Positions 56,877 to 64,000 of a stretch of 64,000 nt of DNA are shown here, piece by piece; positions within the stretch are counted from its first letter, which is position 1, and each line of letters starts with the position of its first letter. The stretch covers positions 1,844,001 through 1,908,000 of the forward strand of contig NC_011027.1 of assembly GCF_000020505.1 (NCBI RefSeq), read 5' to 3'. A program made the translations under genes and the position numbers. The stretch is from Chlorobaculum parvum NCIB 8327. GTDB lineage: Bacteria; Bacteroidota; Chlorobiia; Chlorobiales; Chlorobiaceae. The notes under the pieces are model-generated. The model worked only from the letters and a program-made list of their open reading frames with translations. It did not search any database and had not been told where the DNA came from.

Positions 56877-58157
56877 TTACTTGAGCATCGAGTACTCTGC
56901 GTAGACCCTGTAGGTGTTGATCAGCAGGAAGGCAAGCACCAGAATACCAAAGATGGTGAAGATCGGGCTTTTCTTCTCCTGCGAAGCCTGACGGTCGATG
57001 AAAGGCACCAACAGCCACACAACGCCACCGATGGTGAACAGAATGATGGCCATAAGTTCACCGCCCTCGAACTTGAAGTCTTTGAGCAGCTGGAACTGAG
57101 CCCAGAAGTACCACTCCGGCTTGATGCCAAGCGGAGCTGAAGCAAGCGGATCAGCCTTCACGCCGATCTCCCAGGGGAACATCACGGCCAGATAGATGAG
57201 CAGTGCGAAACCGATCAGCCAGCCGATACCGTCCTTGGCAAGGAAGGTCGGGAAGAACTTCTCGTAGCCTTTGATGAGACCAGCCTCTTTGTAGCCGATC
57301 GGAGCTGAGGTGCCGAGAATCTGCACCATCGTCAGGTGAGCGGCAAGCACCAGCATCACCAGACCGGGAAGCAGCACGACGTGCAGCGAGAACATGCGGG
57401 TAAGGGTCTCGCCGCTGACCTCGGGGCCACCGCGGAGAATCTCGACCATGAACGCACCGCCCGGAGCCACTTTCGGAACTTCGGTACCGACCTGGGTAGC
57501 AAAGAAGGCCAGCTCGTTCCACGGCAGCAGGTAGCCGGTGAAACCAAAGCCGAGGCTGAGGACAAGCAGAATGAAGCCGCTCACCCACATGAGCTCACGC
57601 GGCTTGCGGTAGGACTTCATGAAGAAGGTGCTGAACATGTGGATGAACAGCATGAGAATCATCAGGTTGGCGCTCCAGGCATGCACCTGGCGAAGCAGCC
57701 AGCCGAAAGGAACTTCACCCTGAATGAACAGGAACGAAGCAAACGCATCGGCTTCGGTCGGCTTGTAGTACTGAAGCAAAAGCAGACCGGTGATGATCTG
57801 GATAATAAAGAAGAACAGACCGAGACCACCGAAATAGTACCAGAAAGAGAGGCGATGCTTCGGCACCTCTTTTTTCTTCAGGTAATCGAGGATCGGCATG
57901 ATGACGTAGAAACGCTCCTGGAACCATGCGCCAAGAGCGCTGGTTTTCGAATCCTTGAACGGGTTGGGATCCGGACGGTCTACCGGGGGTTTGTACACGC
58001 CCGACGAGGGTGCAGCAGCGGCGGCCTTCGGAGCTCCAGCTTTCGGAGCTGCGCCCGGCGCAGCAGCCTTTGCCGCGGGTTTAGCCGCTCCAGGGGCTGC
58101 CGGTTTCGGCTTGGCAGGTGCATTACCTGCGGCCGGCTTGGGTGTATTTTCAGCCAT
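56877..58157 (-). CDS. petB: Cytochrome b of the Rieske/cytochrome b complex, with Ala/Pro-rich N-terminal extension
   Basis: Membrane quinol-oxidising subunit of the photosynthetic electron transport chain. 426 residues. The first 50 are a low-complexity Ala/Pro/Lys stretch ([20 protein letters not shown]-like), unlike other cytochromes b, a feature of green sulfur bacteria. Haem ligands: His159, His173, His259 and His274, with 13 and 14 residues between pairs, and PEWYFWAQF as the Qo-site motif. Eight helices follow, so b6 and subunit IV are fused. petC lies directly upstream (35 bases). No cytochrome c1 or f gene is present. Confidence 0.97.
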   Translation of the reverse strand: MAENTPKPAAGNAPAKPKPAAPGAAKPAAKAAAPGAAPKAGAPKAAAAAPSSGVYKPPVDRPDPNPFKDSKTSALGAWFQERFYVIMPILDYLKKKEVPKHRLSFWYYFGGLGLFFFIIQIITGLLLLQYYKPTEADAFASFLFIQGEVPFGWLLRQVHAWSANLMILMLFIHMFSTFFMKSYRKPRELMWVSGFILLVLSLGFGFTGYLLPWNELAFFATQVGTEVPKVAPGGAFMVEILRGGPEVSGETLTRMFSLHVVLLPGLVMLVLAAHLTMVQILGTSAPIGYKEAGLIKGYEKFFPTFLAKDGIGWLIGFALLIYLAVMFPWEIGVKADPLASAPLGIKPEWYFWAQFQLLKDFKFEGGELMAIILFTIGGVVWLLVPFIDRQASQEKKSPIFTIFGILVLAFLLINTYRVYAEYSMLK

Positions 58158-58192
58158 ATGTTTTGACTCCCTTGATTTTCAGGTATTGATGC

Positions 58193-58738
58193 TTAAGCCT
58201 TTGAGATGATGATGTCGCCACCCTCGATCCTTGCGCTATACTGCTTGAGCGGCAGAGGCTGGGGGCCGGAAATGATTTCGCCATTTCTGGTGTACTTTGC
58301 ACCGTGGCAGGGGCAGAAGTACTGATTGTCGGCATCAACCCAGTTAACCAGGCAGCCGAGGTGGGTGCAGACTGCGCTGGTAGCAGTAAGGGTGCCTCCA
58401 CTGTTAACCACGATCACCTTGTCTTCGTTGAACTGGAAGATCTTGCCCTTGCCGGCAGGCACTTCCGATGCCTTACCCACATTCAGCTCGTTGACGATCT
58501 TGATTTTCTTGGCCGGCGGAATGATGTACTTGACGATCGGATAGATGGTACTGACCGCCACGATAGCGCCGACACCACCCACAACCTTGTGCAGAAAGCC
58601 CCTGCGCTCGAAATCGACTCCCTTGAGTCCATCCTCGCGAGGTTTACCGCCGGTAACCGCTCCGGCTGCAGAGAGTTCGGCTCCCTGACCCAGCGAAGTC
58701 ATTCTTGCCGGGCTTTTGAAATTACCAGTTTGCGCCAT
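58193..58738 (-). CDS. petC: Rieske iron-sulfur protein
   Basis: 181 residues. The [2Fe-2S] motifs are CTHLGC (Cys124, His126, Cys129) and CPCH (Cys142, Cys144, His145). A twin-arginine signal anchor (FERRGFLHKVVGGVGAIV, about 44-61) is preceded by a 43-residue polar extension. It donates to the bc-type complex with petB, 35 bases downstream. crtC follows upstream on the same strand after 154 bases, so these three are close neighbours. Confidence 0.97.
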   Translation of the reverse strand: MAQTGNFKSPARMTSLGQGAELSAAGAVTGGKPREDGLKGVDFERRGFLHKVVGGVGAIVAVSTIYPIVKYIIPPAKKIKIVNELNVGKASEVPAGKGKIFQFNEDKVIVVNSGGTLTATSAVCTHLGCLVNWVDADNQYFCPCHGAKYTRNGEIISGPQPLPLKQYSARIEGGDIIISKA

Positions 58739-58892
58739 TATGAACTATCTCCTTTTAATGACTTGAGTTGTATAAATCAAGAAGGCATCCGCCGCCTGAA
58801 CGCGTCTCATAGAGAAGTCACCGGAACCTTAATTTTTTCCGTAAAATGGCCGTTCCGGGAACTATTACAGTATGTACAGACTGATTTATAAT

Positions 58893-60032
58893 TTAAAATT
58901 TTTTCCTGGTAAACCAATCGATTTGGTGCTTGAAAAAATTGTAGAGGGTGTACATCACCGACCTCTGTCCATCTCGCCAGACACGGCTTGCCGTAAAAAA
59001 CCGCATCACTCCTGACTTCAGGGCTTCCGGATTCAAAAACTCGGAGATACCTCGCACATCTTCCAACCGATCATCTCCGATTGCCATGGAGAAACGGGAA
59101 CCATACCGGAGATAAAACGGGCCGGTATCGAGCACCTCATGATGCCGGATATCCACACTGACAGTCCCATCCTCAAGCCGAAGGCTGCTGGCGTGAACCG
59201 GCGCAAAAAGCCCTCTCCGAAAATCGTTCTCACGAACGCGCACCGAATCGAACACTGACTGCTCTCCACTCTCGTGATCAAGAAGCATCATGACTGCTTG
59301 AGGAGAGGAGGCTCGGCCGCGCAGAAATACCACGTAGTAAATCAGATCGTATCGATCCGAAAAAAAACGCCCCCAATACCAGCGATCGATCGATTCGTAC
59401 ATCGGAACCGTGCCGAGATTGTGGTCGTGGTATCCCCGTCCACGAAAGTGCAAAACCTGCCGTTCATCCGAGGAAAGCGATGTAATGTCGAGCACGCCGA
59501 GCACCTCGGCTTTCGGTACGCTCAGCACCCAATGGTGTCGAAAATCGACACTCTCATGCAAAGCGTTGTCGAGATGATAGTCGAAACGGTGAAGCGGCCG
59601 GAAGGTAAATGAAGCGTGAACCGAGCGGTCTCGCGCCGGAAATGAAAAGTCTATACTGAGGCGGTATTCATTACGGAGAGGGTCATAGACAAAGCGGTTG
59701 CCTTCGAACCGCACGCCAATTCCGCCATCTTCGGAAGCAAACAGTTCACGCCCACCCTCTTTAATGAAATTGATGACCTCGCGACCGTTCCGGTAAAGCT
59801 GGAAACTGAATCCAGCATAATCGACCGGATTGGGTTGGTCGCTGCGGCGGCGGGCCTTCCACTCTTCGTAATGGCCGAGGTAGTAGGGAGAAAAAGCAAA
59901 ACCGGCAAACCAGATAAAGACTACGGAGATTCCCTGAGCTTCATCTTCAGCATCGAAATACCACCATTCATAGGAACCTGGCTCTTCGAGCCGGTGCCAT
60001 GCTTCCTGAAGGGAATCAGTTGTGATATTCAT
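58893..60032 (-). CDS. crtC: Carotenoid 1',2'-hydratase
   Basis: Adds water across the 1',2' double bond of carotenoid psi-ends, giving the hydroxyl that is glycosylated in chlorobactene derivatives. 379 residues. The start, GSYEWWYFDAEDEAQGISVVFIWF (shown as GSYEWWYFDAEDEAQG), and the GRGYHDHNLGTVPM and WYWGRFFSDRYDL blocks match CrtC/AttH-like hydratases. The residue pattern HDHN is the active-site signature. Its place next to petC-petB matches green sulfur bacteria. Confidence 0.9.
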   Translation of the reverse strand: MNITTDSLQEAWHRLEEPGSYEWWYFDAEDEAQGISVVFIWFAGFAFSPYYLGHYEEWKARRRSDQPNPVDYAGFSFQLYRNGREVINFIKEGGRELFASEDGGIGVRFEGNRFVYDPLRNEYRLSIDFSFPARDRSVHASFTFRPLHRFDYHLDNALHESVDFRHHWVLSVPKAEVLGVLDITSLSSDERQVLHFRGRGYHDHNLGTVPMYESIDRWYWGRFFSDRYDLIYYVVFLRGRASSPQAVMMLLDHESGEQSVFDSVRVRENDFRRGLFAPVHASSLRLEDGTVSVDIRHHEVLDTGPFYLRYGSRFSMAIGDDRLEDVRGISEFLNPEALKSGVMRFFTASRVWRDGQRSVMYTLYNFFKHQIDWFTRKKF

Positions 60033-60202
60033 GCCGGAAAGTTGTAATAGTCGAGCGGTCTGGGATGAGCGGAAAAGTAGACCAGAACAACCCGCCAGGC
60101 AACTGGCTTGCGTTACGGTTTGATACTCTCAAGTGATAAAAACCGGGAAAAGAAGAGGACTCTGTCGTTCCGGGGAGGCTTCGCAGCAGGAAGCCAGGGA
60201 AC

Positions 60203-60278
60203 TGGTGGACAGAGAGGGAATCGAACCCCCGACACAAGGATTTTCAGTCCTTTGCTCTACCAACTGAGCTATCTGTCC
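60203..60278 (-). tRNA. tRNA-Phe (GAA)
   Basis: Read leftward: acceptor GGACAGA/TCTGTCC, D arm GCTCAGTTGGTAGAGC, anticodon loop CTGAAAA with GAA, T loop TTCGATT. Discriminator A and an encoded CCA (60203-60205). Confidence 0.95.
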
Positions 60279-60378
60279 AATTGAGGTGAGGAGAATATAG
60301 TGATTCGTCCTGTAATACCAAACAAAAAATTGTTCATTTCGTTTGCGGGCCGCGCCGTGCAGCCCGCAAACGGAACAC

Positions 60379-61890
60379 TCAGGCCTCGGGGATGCTGATA
60401 CGCTCGATGCCGCGGGCGATCCTGCGCAGCACCGTCTCCTTGCCGAGCACTTCGAGCATGTGGTACAGACTCGGACCGAAGCTGACTCCCGATACGACAA
60501 GACGAAGCGGATGGATAATAACAGCAGGCTTCAGCCCCTTCGGAGCCACGAAAGCCTTAAGCTCGGCCTCGATATTTTCAGCCGTGAAGTCGTCGTTGGC
60601 TTCGAGCAGCTTGCTGAATTCGCCGAGCAGCTCGGGCATGTCAGGACGCCAGCGTTTTGCAACAGCATCCTCTTCGTAGCTTTCCGGCTCGAAGAAGAAG
60701 TAGCTGCTAAAGGTCACGAACTCATGCTCGAAGTTGACGCGCTCCCGCATCAGGTCGACCACTTTGGCCAAATAGTCATCAGAGGTAATCCACTCAACGG
60801 ACATTTCAGGTGAGCGCTGCGCGAGTGCTTCGTTCAGCACAGGCTTGATGCCTTCGACGATCACGTCAACCGGACGCGTTTTGATGTACTGCTTTTCAAG
60901 CCAGGAGAGCTTGTCAACGTTGAACACCGCGCCAGCCTTACCGACACGTTCGAGCGAGAATTTCTCGATCAGCTCGTCCATGCTGAAGACCTCCTGCTCA
61001 CTGCCCTCGCCCTCGTTCCAGCCAAGCAGCGCAACGAAATTGACAATCGCTTCGCTGCTGTAGCCTTTGCGGACATAATCCTCGACGGCCACGTCGCCCT
61101 GGCGCTTGCTGAGTTTGGAGCGGTCGGGGTTGAGCAGAAGTGGCAGGTGCGCGAACTTCGGTGGTTCCCAGCCGAAGAATTCGTAGAGCAGCAGATGCTT
61201 CGGCATAGACGGCAGCCACTCCTCACCACGGATGATATGGGTAAACTCCATCAGGTGGTCGTCGATCACGCTGGCAAAGTGGTAGGTCGGAAAGCCGTCA
61301 GACTTCATCAGTACCTGATCATCGATGGTTGCCGAATCGAACTCGATCGGCCCGCGAATCACATCCTCGAACCAGACCGACACATAGTCGGGCACCTTCA
61401 TCCTCACCACGTAAGGCACCCCCTCATCGAGCTTCTTTTTGATCTCTGATTGAGGCATACTGCCGCCCATATCCTCGGGCAGCCATTTGCGATTGTATTT
61501 GGGCTGGAGGCCCTGCTTGAGCTGAAGTTGACGATTTTCCTCAAGCTCTTCCGAAGTCGAAAAGCAGTAGTAGGCGTTTTTGTCGTCAAGCAGTTGCTGG
61601 CAGTACTTCTTGTAAATATCAAGACGCTGCGACTGGACGTAAGGCCCGTAATTGCCGCCATGCATCGGGCTTTCGTCGGCGATAATGCCCGCCCACTCAA
61701 GCGTGCTGATAAGATTTTTTTCCGCATCCTCGACCTTGCGGCTCTGGTCGGTATCCTCGATCCTGATGACAAACTCCCCATTCATTCGTTTGGCGAACAG
61801 ATAGTTGTACAGCGCGGTGCGAAGACCGCCGACATGAAGATAACCCGTAGGAGATGGAGCGAATCGCGTTCTAACCCTTTGACCGGCCAT
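60379..61890 (-). CDS. gltX: Glutamyl-tRNA synthetase
   Basis: Class Ib synthetase charging tRNA-Glu; glutamyl-tRNA is also the substrate for 5-aminolevulinate (C5 pathway) that feeds chlorophyll synthesis. 503 residues. Begins [22 protein letters not shown] (HIGH-type signature), has RIEDTDQSR and the KLSKR motif ([17 protein letters not shown]). ATG at 61890 by homology. Upstream of tRNA-Phe on the same strand, so tRNA-Phe may follow it in the transcript. Confidence 0.96.
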   Translation of the reverse strand: MAGQRVRTRFAPSPTGYLHVGGLRTALYNYLFAKRMNGEFVIRIEDTDQSRKVEDAEKNLISTLEWAGIIADESPMHGGNYGPYVQSQRLDIYKKYCQQLLDDKNAYYCFSTSEELEENRQLQLKQGLQPKYNRKWLPEDMGGSMPQSEIKKKLDEGVPYVVRMKVPDYVSVWFEDVIRGPIEFDSATIDDQVLMKSDGFPTYHFASVIDDHLMEFTHIIRGEEWLPSMPKHLLLYEFFGWEPPKFAHLPLLLNPDRSKLSKRQGDVAVEDYVRKGYSSEAIVNFVALLGWNEGEGSEQEVFSMDELIEKFSLERVGKAGAVFNVDKLSWLEKQYIKTRPVDVIVEGIKPVLNEALAQRSPEMSVEWITSDDYLAKVVDLMRERVNFEHEFVTFSSYFFFEPESYEEDAVAKRWRPDMPELLGEFSKLLEANDDFTAENIEAELKAFVAPKGLKPAVIIHPLRLVVSGVSFGPSLYHMLEVLGKETVLRRIARGIERISIPEA

Positions 61891-62122
61891 AGCAAGAAAG
61901 ATCAGTTTAAAGATTGCGGCAAACAATTCCATTGGATGCGCCTTGTGAAAAAACCGAAACTATAAGAGAACGGTCTGGCGCCCCGTCAAAAGCAATGAAT
62001 TTAAAAAAAACTCGCTGCATTTGGTAACGGCAACTCGAAAAGATCAACCCTGCGCGCCCACCGCCCTTGTCGCCAGCTGTAAAAAGAAATAAGAACAGAA
62101 AATAACGTCTCTGGAGGCGAAC
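61891..62122. other. Intergenic stretch between gltX and the small ORF before ftsH
   Basis: 232 bases between divergent genes; with the small ORF and the ftsH start this makes 320 bases without a long gene. Expected to hold both promoters. I see no repeat or hairpin. Confidence 0.5.
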
Positions 62123-62236
62123 ATGATAAACTTTTTGGTTTCCCCGATGGTTTTACTTTTAATTACTTATAAAGCCGTAACTTATCTTGCATCATCCGAA
62201 CAACCTGCCGATGCGGCCGAACAAAAAAAACGATAA
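62123..62236 (+). CDS. 37-residue hydrophobic ORF overlapping the ftsH start
   Basis: ATG at 62123 has GGAGG five bases before it, the clearest ribosome binding site in this part of the window. The product has a hydrophobic stretch ([19 protein letters not shown]) and a polar tail ending in KKR. The stop lies 26 bases inside ftsH, which has no ribosome binding site of its own at 62211. It could be a leader peptide or small membrane protein coupled to ftsH; too short to test by codon use. Confidence 0.4.
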   Translation: MINFLVSPMVLLLITYKAVTYLASSEQPADAAEQKKR

Positions 62237-64000
62237 GGCTTCAAAAGAACGGCCCGACAACCGTTTCATGCCGCCGGACAAGAGCCGGGACACTGACGAA
62301 CGCTTTGCTGTAAAAGAGGGCGGTGAAGGCGGATTCCCGAAGTTCATCCTTTTGCTGATGCTGGCGCTGCTGGGCATTTTTGTGTTCCAACGCTTTTTCT
62401 CGCAGGATGTCGCCCCGGAAGTCACGTACAATGAGTACCGTACGCTCCTGCAGGAACAGGCGCTGCTGGAAGCTACAGTCAAAACCGGCCCCGACCGCTC
62501 CGCCCTGCTGACCGGCAAGCTCAAGACGAAACGCACTCTCCATCTGATCAATAACACGACCATCAGTGCCGACCGGTTCATGGTTCGCATTCCTGAATTT
62601 GACCGCTCGCAGGCTGATAGCCTCAGTGACAGCGGCGTGCAGGTCAAAATCGTCCAGAGCACCGACGAGTTTTCCAATCTGCTCTTGCTCTTTTTGCCGT
62701 GGGTGCTGTTCGGTGTGATTTACTTTGTCATTTTCAGGCGCATGTCGGCGCAGAATGGCGCGTCGAAAAACATCTTCAGCTTCGGCAAGAGCCGCGCCAA
62801 GCTCATCAGCGAGTTCGATGTCAAGGTGACCTTCAAGGATGTGGCCGGGGTAAACGAAGCGGTCGAAGAGCTACAGGAGACCGTCGAGTTTCTGATGAAT
62901 CCCGAGAAGTTCGAGAAAATAGGCGGCAAGATACCGAAAGGCGTGCTGCTGCTCGGCCCTCCCGGAACCGGCAAAACGTTGCTTGCCAAGGCGATCGCCG
63001 GAGAAGCCAAGGTCCCGTTTTTCTCGATTTCGGGCGCTGATTTCGTGGAGATGTTCGTCGGCGTCGGCGCGGCCCGTGTGCGCGATCTGTTCGAGACCGC
63101 CAAAAAGAATTCGCCCTGCATCGTCTTCATCGATGAGATCGACGCGGTTGGCAGAAGCCGCGGCGCTGGCCTCGGCGGCGGGCACGACGAGCGCGAGCAG
63201 ACGCTGAACCAGTTGCTGGTCGAGATGGACGGCTTCACCGCCAGGGACAACGTGATCCTGATTGCTGCGACCAACCGCCCGGATGTGCTCGACAGTGCGC
63301 TGTTGCGACCCGGCAGGTTCGACCGGCAGATCACCATCGACAAGCCCGACATTCGCGGACGCAAAGCAATTCTGGAAATTCACACAAGGAAAACGCCGCT
63401 CGACAGTTCGGTCGATCTGGAGACGATTGCCAAGAGCACCCCGGGTTTCTCGGGAGCCGATCTGGCCAATCTGGTCAATGAAGCGGCCTTGCTCGCATCG
63501 CGATACAACCAGACCGAAATCACCGCCGACAATTTCGAAGAGGCGCGCGACAAGGTTTTGATGGGCCCCGAACGCCGGAGCATGTACATCTCCGAGGAGC
63601 AGAAAAAGCTGACCGCCTATCATGAGGCGGGCCATGTGATCGTCTCGAAATTCACCAGCGGTTCGGATCCGATCCACAAAGTGACCATCATACCGCGCGG
63701 CCGAAGCCTCGGCCAGACCGCCTACCTCCCGCTTGAAGACCGCTTCACGCAGAACAAGGAGTACCTGATGGCGATGATCACCTATGCACTCGGCGGACGT
63801 GCAGCAGAGGAGCTGGTGTTCAACGAAATCAGTAACGGTGCGGCCAACGATATTGAAAAGGCGACCGAAATCGCCAGAAAGATGGTGCGCAACTGGGGCA
63901 TGAGTGACAAGCTCGGCCCGATCAATTACGGAAACGGCCACAAAGAGGTCTTTCTCGGCAAAGACTACTCCCACGTCAGGGAGTACAGCGAACAGACCGC
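62211..64000 (+). CDS. ftsH: ATP-dependent zinc metalloprotease FtsH (3' end cut by window edge)
   Basis: Membrane-anchored AAA+ protease that degrades misassembled membrane and regulatory proteins. 596 codons lie in the window. A basic, polar N-terminal tail ([17 protein letters not shown]) is followed by helix 1 ([19 protein letters not shown]), a periplasmic domain and helix 2 ([14 protein letters not shown]). The AAA module has [11 protein letters not shown] (Walker A), FIDEIDAVG (Walker B) and the [11 protein letters not shown]. The zinc site is HEAGH. The start at 62211 has no ribosome binding site; the small ORF ahead overlaps it. A TTG lies eight codons upstream. Confidence 0.95.
   Translation, partial: MRPNKKNDKASKERPDNRFMPPDKSRDTDERFAVKEGGEGGFPKFILLLMLALLGIFVFQRFFSQDVAPEVTYNEYRTLLQEQALLEATVKTGPDRSALLTGKLKTKRTLHLINNTTISADRFMVRIPEFDRSQADSLSDSGVQVKIVQSTDEFSNLLLLFLPWVLFGVIYFVIFRRMSAQNGASKNIFSFGKSRAKLISEFDVKVTFKDVAGVNEAVEELQETVEFLMNPEKFEKIGGKIPKGVLLLGPPGTGKTLLAKAIAGEAKVPFFSISGADFVEMFVGVGAARVRDLFETAKKNSPCIVFIDEIDAVGRSRGAGLGGGHDEREQTLNQLLVEMDGFTARDNVILIAATNRPDVLDSALLRPGRFDRQITIDKPDIRGRKAILEIHTRKTPLDSSVDLETIAKSTPGFSGADLANLVNEAALLASRYNQTEITADNFEEARDKVLMGPERRSMYISEEQKKLTAYHEAGHVIVSKFTSGSDPIHKVTIIPRGRSLGQTAYLPLEDRFTQNKEYLMAMITYALGGRAAEELVFNEISNGAANDIEKATEIARKMVRNWGMSDKLGPINYGNGHKEVFLGKDYSHVREYSEQT

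Overview
The window reads as chromosome of a green sulfur bacterium (Chlorobiaceae), most likely a Chlorobaculum close to C. tepidum. The strongest evidence is a carotenoid 1',2'-hydratase (crtC) next to a Rieske/cytochrome b pair (petC-petB) whose cytochrome b has an Ala/Pro-rich N-terminal extension. A CrtU-type aromatic carotenoid synthase with a built-in Rieske domain, a monomeric NADP isocitrate dehydrogenase, a Bacteroidetes/Chlorobi-type IleRS and a possible chlorosome-envelope-like small protein fit the same lineage. The species call is inference from recognised gene content; no database was searched.

Layout. 1-10.4 kb: a leftward block with icd (cut by the window edge), fabI, an ArsA-like ATPase, the group glycosyltransferase/nitroreductase/aat, a UvrD/PcrA helicase with an apparent frameshift near its 3' end, and a pterin carbinolamine dehydratase. 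10.6-14.9 kb: rightward GH13 protein, YjbQ family protein and dxs. 15-18.6 kb: leftward mutS2-pgsA-pgpA. 18.6-21.3 kb is the accessory part: a 16-G tract, nested inverted repeats, an nhaA antiporter gene bracketed like an integron gene cassette with an attC-like site behind it, and an AbrB-type antitoxin/Doc toxin pair with a palindromic operator. 21.4-30 kb: rightward pdxJ-rdgB-uppP, a PHP phosphoesterase, an Mla/MCE lipid transport set (permease, ATPase, MCE protein), a serine hydrolase and a polytopic membrane protein. 30-33.6 kb: crtU (leftward), queG and a DUF456 protein. 33.8-38.7 kb: purH (leftward), then purN-queE-glycosyltransferase and nfo. 38.7-44 kb: ftsX, tRNA-Ala, a membrane protein, purF, ugd and a DksA-like protein. 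44-53 kb: leftward ileS, the small envelope-like protein, and a nucleotide-sugar operon rmlA-rmlC-rmlD-rmlB-manC. 53.3-56.8 kb: a 1162-residue GH13-related protein. 56.9-60 kb: crtC and petC-petB. 60.2-64 kb: tRNA-Phe, gltX, a 37-codon ORF with a strong ribosome binding site, and ftsH (cut by the window edge).

Most genes are housekeeping: purines (purH, purN, purF), queuosine (queE, queG), isoprenoids and carotenoids (dxs, crtU, crtC), photosynthetic electron transport (petCB), phospholipid and envelope assembly (pgsA, pgpA, uppP, mla genes, rml genes, manC, ugd) and translation (ileS, gltX, two tRNAs). Several intergenic stretches carry short palindromic repeat families with base changes that preserve pairing. 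The best candidate for something unusual is the cassette-like nhaA insertion with its neighbouring toxin-antitoxin pair and inverted repeats.
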